Part shown: in pieces, positions 1 through 6,770 of the stretch
Numbering within the stretch: position 1 is the first letter of the stretch
How the letters are laid out: every line of letters begins with the position of its first letter
NCBI GenBank assembly: GCA_021846725.1
Contig: JAJZWK010000015.1
Coordinates: 1-21,242, forward strand
From: Actinomycetes bacterium
GTDB lineage: Bacteria > Actinomycetota > Acidimicrobiia > Acidimicrobiales > JAMCPL01
Reading direction: 5' to 3'
Length of the DNA: 21,242 nucleotides
Notes under the pieces: model-generated
What the model was told of the DNA's origin: nothing
Databases searched by the model: none
The model's input: only the letters and a program-made list of their open reading frames with translations
Position numbers and translations under genes: made by a program

Positions 1-87
1 TCTACGGCGGGAATGCCCTTTATAAAGACCGAAGGACTGTTTACATTTGATGGTAAACCTGGGTTCTCCCTTGGCCAGGGACAGTAG
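1..87 (+). other. possible 3' end of an upstream gene
   Basis: Frame 1 is open from the window edge to a TAG at 85-87 and would encode 28 residues ending in GKPGFSLGQGQ. Frame 3 is also open for a shorter stretch (to a TGA at 48-50), so the frame cannot be proven. I do not recognise the peptide. The TAG lies in the first copy of the 23-bp tandem duplication at 75-120. It may be the tail of a gene left of the window, or non-coding. Confidence 0.25.
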
Positions 88-120
88 CGCAGGTAATCCA
101 GGGACAGTAGCGCAGGTAAT
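75..120. repeat. exact 23-bp tandem duplication
   Basis: The unit beginning CCAGGGACAGTAGCGC and ending GGTAAT occurs twice head to tail (75-97 and 98-120) without a mismatch. It sits in the region upstream of purK. The exact identity suggests a recent slippage or duplication event. No function can be assigned. Confidence 0.9.
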
Positions 121-143
121 AACATCTCCTGTACCTTCTTCTG

Positions 144-241
144 TTGGGGACGGAGGAGAGTAGTGTATCGAATCACATCTCATTCTAGACGTAGCTACCG
201 GCTACGCGTTGGGGACGATAGGAGCGTAGTGTATCAAATCA
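144..241. repeat. imperfect direct repeat in the purK upstream region
   Basis: A stretch starting TTGGGGACG and ending GTAGTGTATC-AATCA occurs at 144-175 and again at 209-241, offset 65-66 bp with a 1-bp indel and a few mismatches. Between the copies is a small hairpin at 190-206 (CGTAGC, loop TACCG, GCTACG). The second copy ends about 20 bp before the purK start, so the purK upstream region looks partly duplicated. Copies of a regulatory site are possible but unproven. Confidence 0.75.
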
Positions 242-262
242 TCAGGACAGTGGAATATCAAT

Positions 263-1531
263 ATGCCTAATGCGAAGGTGGCTATGATTGGTGCTGGTCA
301 ACTCGCTCGGATGACCCATCAGGCGGCTATAGACTTGGACATCGAGCTAATGGTATTGGCCACTTCTGTCAATGACAGTGCTGTATTGGGAGGTGCCAGT
401 TATGTGTTGGGGACTCCGGACAGTTTGTCGGACATCGAGGCGGTAGCGGCGGGAGCAGATGTGGTTACTTTTGACCACGAACTCGTTTCACCGTCAAATC
501 TAGTGGTCATGCAAGAACGAAGGTACAACATTCAGCCTCACCCTTCGGCGTTGTATTTAGCTCAAGACAAATTGGAAGCGCGTCGGTCGCTGTCATCTAA
601 GGGTTTCCCCTGTCCCGCCTTCAGCGCTGTTGGATCCGAAGACGATGTAGCCAGATTTGCAGAACAGCATGGTTGGCCGGTAGTACTTAAGGCTCGACAC
701 GGGGGTTATGATGGTCGAGGGGTGCGCGTTGTGGGCGGTGTCGATCAGTTGGACGGTATATCCTGGTTATTGGCTACCGGGGATACTGGCGTTACGGGGA
801 GAGCCAGGGAGCCGGACAAAGAGCCGGTCGGGGAGTCGCTCAAAGAGAAAGTCAAAGAGCCGGCCAGGGAGCCGGTCAAGGGTAGAGTCAAAGAGAGAGC
901 CAAAGAGCCGGCTTACATCGTCGAGGAGCATATAGACATCTCTGTTGAATTATCGATAATTGTTGCCAGAAGTCCGAGCGGCGAGGTAGTGGTATATCCT
1001 CCTGTACAGACGACCCAGAGTAAGGGCATTTGTAGATACTTAGTAATGCCCGCACCGCTTCCTGCCCAGGTATCCAAGCAGGCGTGTGACTTGGCCAAGT
1101 CAATTGTTGTAGAGATCAATGCAACGGGGATAGTGGCTGTAGAGATGTTTTTGGCTAGTAACGGTCAGCTACTGGTAAATGAATTGGCCCTGCGCCCGCA
1201 CAATTCAGGCCATGCCACCATAGAGGCATCTGTGACATCGCAGTTTCAACAACACTTGCGCGCTGTATTGGATTGGCCGTTGGGCAGTGCTGATATGCGT
1301 GTCCGGGCTGCAGCTATGGTGAATCTGATAGGTAGTGAAGATTATATCGACATCCTGTCAGGCTTTAGGGCTGCTCTGGCCGTCCCGGGCGCAAGTATAC
1401 ATTTGTATGGTAAGGATGCACGGCCAGGAAGGAAGTTGGGGCATATTACTACAACGGCAGACAGTGTAGAGGATGCGTTACAGAATGCTCTTCGGGCTGC
1501 AAGTTGCTTTGGGCTACGAGTGAGCGAGTGA
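263..1531 (+). CDS. purK: N5-carboxyaminoimidazole ribonucleotide synthetase (PurK), with insert
   Basis: PurK is a cytosolic ATP-grasp enzyme that carboxylates AIR with bicarbonate and ATP to give N5-CAIR in de novo purine synthesis. The 422-residue protein has the N-terminal nucleotide-fold motif GAGQLARM (residues 11-18), the actinobacterial TFDHE segment, GYDGRGV in the ATP-grasp region, a YIVEEHIDISVELSII stretch (218-233), and the signature NELALRPHNSGHATIE, where most homologues have NEIAPRPHNSGH. Residues 180-217 are an extra segment rich in K, R, E and P (REP/KEP units) just before YIVEEH, making the protein longer than the usual 370-400. The ATG is preceded by GTGGA about 9 bases upstream. 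purE, often adjacent, is not in the window. The gene is convergent with the metalloprotease, 21 bp away. Confidence 0.93.
   Translation: MPNAKVAMIGAGQLARMTHQAAIDLDIELMVLATSVNDSAVLGGASYVLGTPDSLSDIEAVAAGADVVTFDHELVSPSNLVVMQERRYNIQPHPSALYLAQDKLEARRSLSSKGFPCPAFSAVGSEDDVARFAEQHGWPVVLKARHGGYDGRGVRVVGGVDQLDGISWLLATGDTGVTGRAREPDKEPVGESLKEKVKEPAREPVKGRVKERAKEPAYIVEEHIDISVELSIIVARSPSGEVVVYPPVQTTQSKGICRYLVMPAPLPAQVSKQACDLAKSIVVEINATGIVAVEMFLASNGQLLVNELALRPHNSGHATIEASVTSQFQQHLRAVLDWPLGSADMRVRAAAMVNLIGSEDYIDILSGFRAALAVPGASIHLYGKDARPGRKLGHITTTADSVEDALQNALRAASCFGLRVSE
800..913 (+). repeat. in-frame KEP/REP low-complexity insert inside purK
   Basis: About 38 codons built from variants of AAAGAGCCGG, GGGAGCCGGTC and GTCAAAGAG. 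They encode alternating K/R-E-P-(A/V) units with strong charge and no hydrophobic core. The segment interrupts the ATP-grasp domain just before the conserved IVEE strand, where a surface loop is expected. It keeps the frame. Degenerate tandem structure indicates repeat expansion. Confidence 0.8.
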
Positions 1532-1552
1532 CTCAGGAGTAGCAACTCGTAG
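1514..1552. terminator. inverted repeat spanning both stop codons of convergent purK and metalloprotease genes
   Basis: CTACGAGT (1514-1521) pairs with ACTCGTAG (1545-1552) across a 23-base loop; an alternative stem uses AGTTGCT (1502-1508) and AGCAACT (1541-1547). The purK TGA (1529-1531) is in the loop, and the stop of the minus-strand gene begins one base beyond the right arm. A bidirectional termination or 3'-end protection structure is plausible. There is no T-tract, so classical intrinsic termination is weak. Confidence 0.45.
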
Positions 1553-2710
1553 TCATGTCTTGGTGAGTACTCCCATCCGCTCCAACCATAGATTAGGGTC
1601 ATCCAGTTCTTCCAGAGAGGGCAAGTTAGCCGGCTCCCGCCATACCAAAGAGGTGATTTCTGGGTCTCCTCTTGCCTGTAGCTCCCTGAGAAAAGATGCC
1701 CCTTTTTCATATTGCAGTAGTTTAGCTTTTATGCCAAGTAGCTCCTGGAAAAAACGTACCAGGATATTACCGCTTTTACGCCTTTCCTTTAATACCTTGG
1801 AAAATACCTCCGCCTCCTCGCGGATATCTGTTGCGGCATCATCCATGACAACGTCACCATGTCCCTCAAGAAGGCTCATTGCCGCCTGCAGCTTCTTTAT
1901 GTCGTCCAACTGCTCGTCACTGGCAAACAATGTCGCCAGGCCTCCCTGAGAGAGCAGATCACGCGGAGAAGTAGCAGAAGAGGCTGCTCTCTTAATGGCG
2001 GCAGAAAGCCTCTCCGGGTCGGGAACTACCATTGCTGCCAGCAAGTGATCGACAATTTCCAGGAGGTACGGCCTGAGCCAGGGGACACCTTCCAACTGGC
2101 AACGGTGGGTAGTTTCGTGTAGGGCGATCCAGAGACCGAATGGATACAGGTCGAATCCATGCCTTCTATGGAGAGAGAGTATATTCGGTCCCACATAATA
2201 GACCGAGCCTGGGGTGGTAGGCGTGATTGATTCGATTTCGGAATCATATCCACCACCAAAAATATCGTATTGGCCAAGTACGCGGTAGGAGAGCCATCCT
2301 ACGGAGATACCTAGTTCCATCCCTGTAGCCCAAGACGAAGGTCCAAGGATCAAATTATTGGAGAAGATACTGTTGTACGTTCCCTCATGGGCAGTGTTGC
2401 CGGCAAAGGCATGGTCGAGGATGGTCTGGAATGTTCGGAGATTTCGTATAGACCACTGTTGGCGATCTAGTACCTCAGCACAGGGTACACCCGTAATCGA
2501 TGGTATCAACCCGGTATGTTCAATAACCAGCTCCTCAGCGCGTATGCTTATCTTGGCAAACATATCTTCCAGGCGATCTTGTTCTGAAATGCTGACTGGA
2601 TGGAAGTCCCTTTCGCCTTTTGGCGATCCAAGTGGACAACTTGCTATCCATTTGGATGTCCTGGCGGCAATGTCCCATGATACGGGGGCTTTTGTTGGTC
2701 TTGTGCTCAT
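1553..2710 (-). CDS. zinc-dependent metalloprotease-like protein, Zincin_2 (DUF2342) family
   Basis: A 385-residue protein resembling the actinobacterial family typified by M. tuberculosis Rv3626c, which there lies next to tilS. The zincin motif is HETTH at residues 198-202, within ALHETTHRCQLEGVPWLRPY; the two His would bind Zn and E199 would be the base. A second family-typical block, SLLEGHGDVVMD (279-290), follows and may supply another ligand. No signal peptide or membrane segment is visible, so it is probably cytosolic; the substrate is unknown. The ATG at 2710-2708 is preceded by AGGGA with 7 bases between. It is transcribed opposite to tilS, unlike the collinear order I recall for other actinobacteria. 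A copy of its start region lies upstream (see 2689-2780). Confidence 0.85.
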   Translation of the reverse strand: MSTRPTKAPVSWDIAARTSKWIASCPLGSPKGERDFHPVSISEQDRLEDMFAKISIRAEELVIEHTGLIPSITGVPCAEVLDRQQWSIRNLRTFQTILDHAFAGNTAHEGTYNSIFSNNLILGPSSWATGMELGISVGWLSYRVLGQYDIFGGGYDSEIESITPTTPGSVYYVGPNILSLHRRHGFDLYPFGLWIALHETTHRCQLEGVPWLRPYLLEIVDHLLAAMVVPDPERLSAAIKRAASSATSPRDLLSQGGLATLFASDEQLDDIKKLQAAMSLLEGHGDVVMDDAATDIREEAEVFSKVLKERRKSGNILVRFFQELLGIKAKLLQYEKGASFLRELQARGDPEITSLVWREPANLPSLEELDDPNLWLERMGVLTKT

Positions 2711-2780
2711 AAGGTTATCCCTATGGCGACTTCGTTCAAAGAAAAGGCTGGTTTTGGCACTTTTGTTGGTCTTGTGCTCA
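2689..2780. repeat. 21-bp exact direct repeat (71-bp offset) copying the metalloprotease start region
   Basis: The same 21 bases occur at 2689-2709 and 2760-2780. On the minus strand they begin TGAGCACAAGACC and encode S-T-R-P-T-K after the start codon. Similarity continues past the exact core (16 of 23 positions to about 2732/2803) and includes an AGGRA ribosome-binding site 7 bases before the initiation codon. The outer copy has GTG and the inner copy ATG. A whole translation-initiation region has therefore been duplicated in tandem. Confidence 0.88.
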
Positions 2781-2781
2781 C
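2707..2781 (-). CDS. possible 24-residue leader ORF overlapping the metalloprotease start
   Basis: On the minus strand, a GTG at 2781-2779 preceded by AAGGA with 7-base spacing opens a frame that begins MSTRPTKVPK, ends IGITL, and stops at TGA 2709-2707. This overlaps the ATG of the metalloprotease as ATGA. Its first seven codons are identical to those of the metalloprotease because of the duplication. The ATGA overlap would permit translational coupling. It may equally be a by-product of the duplication with no function. Confidence 0.4.
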   Translation of the reverse strand: MSTRPTKVPKPAFSLNEVAIGITL

Positions 2782-2909
2782 GAGGATTTCCTTATGCCTA
2801 CTGTACGGACGGTATTCTCTTCAGTATCGAAGTACGGGTATTGCGCTCTTATCCTGGTCATACAGCTAGTCTACAGTTTTTTGCTGTAAATGTGATTACA
2901 CTGGTCTAT

Positions 2910-3893
2910 GTGGAATCGAACAAGCTAACTTTGCTGCGACGGCTTCGTCTGCCAGAGGTAAAAGAGACTGCCGATTTATTGCTGGAGAGATGTACATTTC
3001 CCTCTGAGGGGAGCCATCTGGATTGTGCTGTGTCGGGAGGGCCAGATTCGGTTGCTCTTTTGATACTTGCTGTCCATGCGGGATGCCGGGTGACTGCCAT
3101 TCATGTAGACCATGGAATCAGGGAGGGGTCAGAGAAGGAAGCTGAGTTGGTGCGTGATATTGCATATGCATTAGGTGCTGAGTTCAAGGGTATGAGCGTT
3201 CAAATAGGTAGCGGTCCTAATCTGGAAGCAAGGGCAAGGGAGGCTCGATTCAGCGTGTTGCCTCCAGGCACGGCAACAGGTCATACTATGGATGATCAGG
3301 CAGAGACTGTTATGATTGCTCTGTTGCGTGGTTCCGGGATGGATGGTATTGCAGCTATGAGATCAGGTGTTAGGCATCCGTTACTGAATGTGCGTCGTAG
3401 TGAGACCGTTAAACTCTGTAACATGCTGGGTATCACCACCTTTGACGACCCTACGAATGTGAGTGATTCATTCCAACGTAATCGGGTGAGGCATCACCTT
3501 ATACCACTCTGCTGTGACATTGCGGGCAGGGATGTCGTACCCCTACTTGCACGTCATGCGCAGTTGATGGCAGAGGAGTCCCAATTGCTGGATGAGCTGT
3601 CCATGTCGGTCGATCCTACCGATGTGAAGTCGATCAGATCAGCCGATAGGGTACTTGCGCGGCGAGCAATCAGGAGATGGCTTCGTAGTGGTGATCAGGG
3701 ATACCCTCCTGATCAAGCGGGTGTGGAGCGTGTACTGGCAGTTGCAAACGGCCTCTTCAAGGGAACAGATGTTATCCCAGGTATCCACGTGAGCCGCTCA
3801 AAGGGCATATTGAGGAAGAGCGATACAGCAAATCAAAATCAGCAGAGATGCTCTGACGATATTGGTGCCAGTGGTATGAGTGTTACCAGATAA
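2910..3893 (+). CDS. tilS: tRNA(Ile)-lysidine synthetase TilS
   Basis: TilS converts C34 of the CAU-anticodon tRNA-Ile to lysidine with ATP, so that it reads AUA. AUA codons are frequent in this window, so the enzyme matters. From the chosen GTG the protein is 327 residues, close to the about 320 of actinobacterial TilS. The PP-loop motif SGGPDS is at 42-47, HVDHG at 65-69, GHTMDDQAET at 124-133, and RNRVRHHLIP at 190-199. The frame is open upstream to an ATG at 2358, but that part runs antisense to the metalloprotease and has no TilS similarity. The GTG at 2910 is preceded by TACACT with 7 bases between, which fits a -10 box of a leaderless transcript; a GTG at 2892 and a TTG at 2931 are alternatives. 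Confidence 0.88.
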   Translation: MESNKLTLLRRLRLPEVKETADLLLERCTFPSEGSHLDCAVSGGPDSVALLILAVHAGCRVTAIHVDHGIREGSEKEAELVRDIAYALGAEFKGMSVQIGSGPNLEARAREARFSVLPPGTATGHTMDDQAETVMIALLRGSGMDGIAAMRSGVRHPLLNVRRSETVKLCNMLGITTFDDPTNVSDSFQRNRVRHHLIPLCCDIAGRDVVPLLARHAQLMAEESQLLDELSMSVDPTDVKSIRSADRVLARRAIRRWLRSGDQGYPPDQAGVERVLAVANGLFKGTDVIPGIHVSRSKGILRKSDTANQNQQRCSDDIGASGMSVTR

Positions 3894-3900
3894 GTGCTAC

Positions 3901-3946
3901 CGTATCGAGTGCAATGGACGTATCGAGTGCAATCGAGTGCAATGGA
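3901..3946. repeat. short tandem repeats between tilS and hpt
   Basis: The core TCGAGTGCAATGGA occurs at 3905-3918 and 3933-3946, with a shortened copy TCGAGTGCAA at 3923-3932. CGTA precedes the first two copies. The array fills most of the gap between the tilS stop and the hpt start, and looks like slippage-derived duplication. No known binding site is recognised. Confidence 0.8.
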
Positions 3947-3978
3947 TAAGCATTACAGGATAAGGACAGTAGAGACAG

Positions 3979-4530
3979 TTGGCTGATCGTAAGTTTGGAT
4001 ACGAGTTGGGCGAGGTGGTAATAACTGAAGATGCCATAGAGAAGAGGGTTGCCGAGCTGGGATCGGAGATTACCACAGATTACCGGGACAGTGCTCCATT
4101 GCTGGTGGGGGTACTGAAGGGTGCGATGATCTTTATGAGTGATTTGATCAGGAAGCTTGATTTTCCCTTGGAGATAGATATGATGGCTATATCTTCCTAT
4201 GGGTCGTCTACATCCACCAGTGGAGTGGTCAGAATACTCAAGGATTTGGATACCGACCTTACTGGTCGTCATGTGTTGATAGTGGAGGACATAGTAGATA
4301 GTGGTCTTACGCTATCTTACCTGACGCGGAATCTTCTTTCCCGTAATCCCGCTAGCCTGGAAGTATGTGCATTGATAGTGAAAGATGGACAAAGCAGGCA
4401 TATTAGTGCGATCAAATATATTGGGTTCCACATACCTCCTAGCTTTGTAGTTGGCTACGGATTGGATATAGGTGAGAGATTCCGGAATTTACGGCAAATA
4501 TATAATTACAGTGGAGCGAAGGAATATTGA
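3979..4530 (+). CDS. hpt: hypoxanthine phosphoribosyltransferase
   Basis: This enzyme salvages hypoxanthine (and usually guanine) with PRPP to give IMP or GMP in the cytosol. The 183-residue protein has the PRPP-binding signature VLIVEDIVDSGLTL at 99-112, the LVGVLKGAM segment (42-50), the SSYGSSTSTSG flexible loop (72-82), VVRILKDLD, and VGYGLD (158-163) near the purine site. All are typical of the actinobacterial Hpt that follows TilS. The start is TTG, with AAGGACAG and GAGACAG upstream; no ATG gives the right N-terminus. The gene follows tilS after an 85-base gap with short repeats. ftsH, normally next, is missing; the next 125 bases hold only a doubtful 28-codon ORF (4535-4621). Confidence 0.93.
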   Translation: MADRKFGYELGEVVITEDAIEKRVAELGSEITTDYRDSAPLLVGVLKGAMIFMSDLIRKLDFPLEIDMMAISSYGSSTSTSGVVRILKDLDTDLTGRHVLIVEDIVDSGLTLSYLTRNLLSRNPASLEVCALIVKDGQSRHISAIKYIGFHIPPSFVVGYGLDIGERFRNLRQIYNYSGAKEY

Positions 4531-4655
4531 AATCATGAAAGAACGTACTGCAGATAGGGGTGTTAACAGTTGGAGATGTGGAGGATCAAGAGAGTTGCCC
4601 ACGGTCAGTGAAAACCAATAGGCATGCAGATGATGATAGAGGGAACGCGTAGATT

Positions 4656-5231
4656 ATGAGTATAGATTTAGAACGAGCAGAGGAGGCAGTTAGAGAGTTG
4701 CTCTATGCCATCGGAGAGGACCCGGATCGTGACGGGTTGCAGAATACACCCAAAAGAGTTGCCGCGATGTGCGAAGAGATATTTGCCGGTATAGACCAAG
4801 ATCCCGCTCAGCATCTGGAAGTGACTTTTGATGCTGGTCACGAGGAGATGGTGATGGTGAAGGATATTCCCTTTACGTCAATGTGTGAGCACCATTTAGT
4901 CCCCTTTTTGGGAAAAGCACATGTGGCATATATTCCAAGCAAGGCAGGGAGAATTACTGGTCTTTCCAAGTTGGCTCGCCTGGTAGAGGGCTATTCTCGT
5001 AGACTCCAAGTACAGGAGCGCATGACCACCCAGATAGCTGACGCTATCGAGAGCATCCTTTCACCCAGGGGAGTGCTGGTCGTCGTTGAAGCAGAGCATC
5101 TCTGCATGGCCATGAGAGGGGTGAAGAAATCCGGCACGCTCACTGTGACATCAGCCGTCAGGGGAGTATTCCGTGATGACTCGAGAACTCGTGCTGAGGC
5201 GATGTCTTTTGTACATGGGGCAGTTGGCTGA
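4656..5231 (+). CDS. folE: GTP cyclohydrolase I
   Basis: FolE catalyses the first step of folate synthesis, GTP to 7,8-dihydroneopterin triphosphate plus formate. The 191-residue protein has the Zn-site motif SMCEHHLVPF (75-84) with C77 and H80 as ligands and H79 matching the catalytic His, and EAEHLCMAMRG (145-155) supplying the third ligand C150. The N-terminal RDGLQNTPKRVA and the middle ITGLSKLARLVEGYSRRLQVQERMT block are also typical (only key parts named). It would act as a toroidal decamer. The ATG is preceded by a GAGGGA-type sequence. folP starts 10 bases after its stop, so the two are surely co-transcribed. Confidence 0.96.
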   Translation: MSIDLERAEEAVRELLYAIGEDPDRDGLQNTPKRVAAMCEEIFAGIDQDPAQHLEVTFDAGHEEMVMVKDIPFTSMCEHHLVPFLGKAHVAYIPSKAGRITGLSKLARLVEGYSRRLQVQERMTTQIADAIESILSPRGVLVVVEAEHLCMAMRGVKKSGTLTVTSAVRGVFRDDSRTRAEAMSFVHGAVG

Positions 5232-5241
5232 GGTGTCAGAT

Positions 5242-6117
5242 ATGACTCCGATAGAAGCGCAAGCCCCGATTATGAGCTCTGGACAGCAAGTCACCAAAGA
5301 ACGTGTCCCTCGGTTTTATGGTGGTCGTTCATGTCAGATCATGGGTATTATAAACATGACACCAGATTCCTTTTATCCGGAGAGCAGATACATCGAACCA
5401 AACGTCGCGATTGATAGAGGGATGGAGATGGTAGAGGAGGGGGCAGATATTCTGGATGTGGGAGGAGAATCCACTAGGCCGGGAGCGTTACCTGTCAGCG
5501 ATGGTGAGGAAATGGACAGGGTATTGCCCGTGGTAAGAGGTTTGTCGGCTTATGCCAGAATCTCTATAGATACACGAAAGGAATCGGTGGCCAGGGAGGC
5601 AATCAAAGAAGGTGCAAGCATTGTCAATGATGTTTCCAGTTCGCTTTTTCATGTGGCAGCAGAGATGCGTGCTGGTTGGATAGCTATGCATATGAAGGGA
5701 GATCCGCAAAATATGCAGGATGCTCCTTCGTATACGGATGTCGTAGATGAAGTAGAGCGGTTTCTGCTGGATGCAGCAGGCAAGGCGTCCTCAAGTGGAG
5801 TGAGTGAGATATGGATAGATCCGGGGATAGGCTTTGGTAAAACTTTGGAGCACAACATTGAGCTACTCAAGGCATTACCGAGGTTGGTTGCAGATGGTTT
5901 TCCTGTTTTGGTAGGTACCAGCCGCAAGAGCTTTTTGGGAATGTTGGCCAGGGATTGCATGTGTGGAGATATCCCTGGTCCTTCTATGCGTCTTCCGGGA
6001 TCACTCGCCACAGCAGTGTGGGCATCTATCAATGGAGCAAGTGCAGTGCGGGTACATGATGTACTTGCCACAAAGCATGCATTCAAATTACTTGATGCCT
6101 CATATGGCGCTAGTTGA
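5242..6117 (+). CDS. folP: dihydropteroate synthase
   Basis: FolP condenses 6-hydroxymethyl-7,8-dihydropterin pyrophosphate with p-aminobenzoate to give 7,8-dihydropteroate; it is the sulfonamide target. From the ATG at 5242 the protein has 291 residues. TIM-barrel motifs in order: IMGIINMTPDSF (33-44), DVGGESTRPGA (72-82), ISIDTRK (107-113), VNDVSS (128-133), DPGIGFGKT (193-201), GTSRKSF (225-231) and VRVHDV (269-274). The frame extends upstream to an ATG at 5173 inside folE, but GAGGTG lies 6 bases before 5242, and residues before this show no similarity. The N-terminal 30 residues are a loose extension. It lies in the same operon as folE. Confidence 0.93.
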   Translation: MTPIEAQAPIMSSGQQVTKERVPRFYGGRSCQIMGIINMTPDSFYPESRYIEPNVAIDRGMEMVEEGADILDVGGESTRPGALPVSDGEEMDRVLPVVRGLSAYARISIDTRKESVAREAIKEGASIVNDVSSSLFHVAAEMRAGWIAMHMKGDPQNMQDAPSYTDVVDEVERFLLDAAGKASSSGVSEIWIDPGIGFGKTLEHNIELLKALPRLVADGFPVLVGTSRKSFLGMLARDCMCGDIPGPSMRLPGSLATAVWASINGASAVRVHDVLATKHAFKLLDASYGAS

Positions 6118-6178
6118 TTGCTGAGTGTGTATTTGTATTTTGGCTGTATGTAGATGTATGGAGTAAGATATTAGTTAT

Positions 6179-6766
6179 ATGAGTACTCTACGGGGTAAGT
6201 GGGCACAAGGAATAATGCCGAAAAATTTTATGTGGATATTGGCCGATCAGGTAGCTATCTGCGAACGACCGGGAGGAATAGGGTCGGCACATCGAAAGGT
6301 GAGGCGTGAAGAAGAAATTATATGGCTACGTGTTAATGGCTTTACGCGGGTTATTTCGTTGCTTGAGTCACCGCATAATTTGCTTGCTTACGAGGAAGGA
6401 GGGCTGGGATACCTGCATATTCCCCTACTTCGTGCCAACAAGTTACCCTCGTCTCTCCAGGTTCTGTATATGAGCATAGACAAATTGACTGCTGCCAGAG
6501 AAAAGGTGTTGGTGCATGCTGACGGCCTAGATGACAGGCTGGTCGGAGTGTTGGGTGGTTACCTTCTCTGGTCAAAACGCCTTACGGAGACCGTTCGCGT
6601 CATTGAAGTCATGGAGCATCTGACAAAGATCCATCTTTCGACGCAGGGTAGAAACATGGTAATGCTGGCCAGTGAACTGGCATCTGCTAACAACAATGCC
6701 GACAATACCAACACTGCCGACAATACAGACAACACCAACGACACTGTCAATACTGAAATAGTTTGA
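6179..6766 (+). CDS. dual-specificity-phosphatase-fold protein lacking catalytic residues (probable pseudophosphatase)
   Basis: The 195-residue protein follows the layout of small dual-specificity phosphatases: an N-terminal NFMWILADQVAICERPGG (16-33; compare NFSW..PGRLAG..RPG), GFTRVISLLES (54-64), YLHIPLL (78-84), then the signature region VLVHADGLDDR (110-120) and GYLLW. In active enzymes this is HCxxGxxR; here H113 and R120 remain, but the nucleophile Cys is Ala114 and the loop Gly is lost. The usual general-acid Asp after the HxP strand is also absent. Residues 170-193 form a tail of N, T, D and A repeats. It lies between folP and folB, 4 bp before folB, so it belongs to the folate operon. 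The start is uncertain (ATG 6179, or ATG 6215 with AAGGA close by). Family assignment is by eye. Confidence 0.6.
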   Translation: MSTLRGKWAQGIMPKNFMWILADQVAICERPGGIGSAHRKVRREEEIIWLRVNGFTRVISLLESPHNLLAYEEGGLGYLHIPLLRANKLPSSLQVLYMSIDKLTAAREKVLVHADGLDDRLVGVLGGYLLWSKRLTETVRVIEVMEHLTKIHLSTQGRNMVMLASELASANNNADNTNTADNTDNTNDTVNTEIV

Positions 6767-6770
6767 TCAA

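Noticed and set aside
75..241. CRISPR array upstream of purK
   Set aside because: Only two copies of each repeat, no regular spacers and no cas genes.
1342..1710. 122-codon minus-strand ORF over the purK end
   Set aside because: It lies opposite conserved purK codons and overlaps the real metalloprotease gene in another frame.
2358..2909. Long N-terminal extension of TilS from ATG 2358
   Set aside because: It runs antisense through the start of the metalloprotease, shows no TilS similarity, and would make the protein about 185 residues too long.
4535..4621. 28-codon ORF between hpt and folE as a remnant of ftsH
   Set aside because: The peptide has no AAA or HEXXH motif and no resemblance to an FtsH tail; too short to support.
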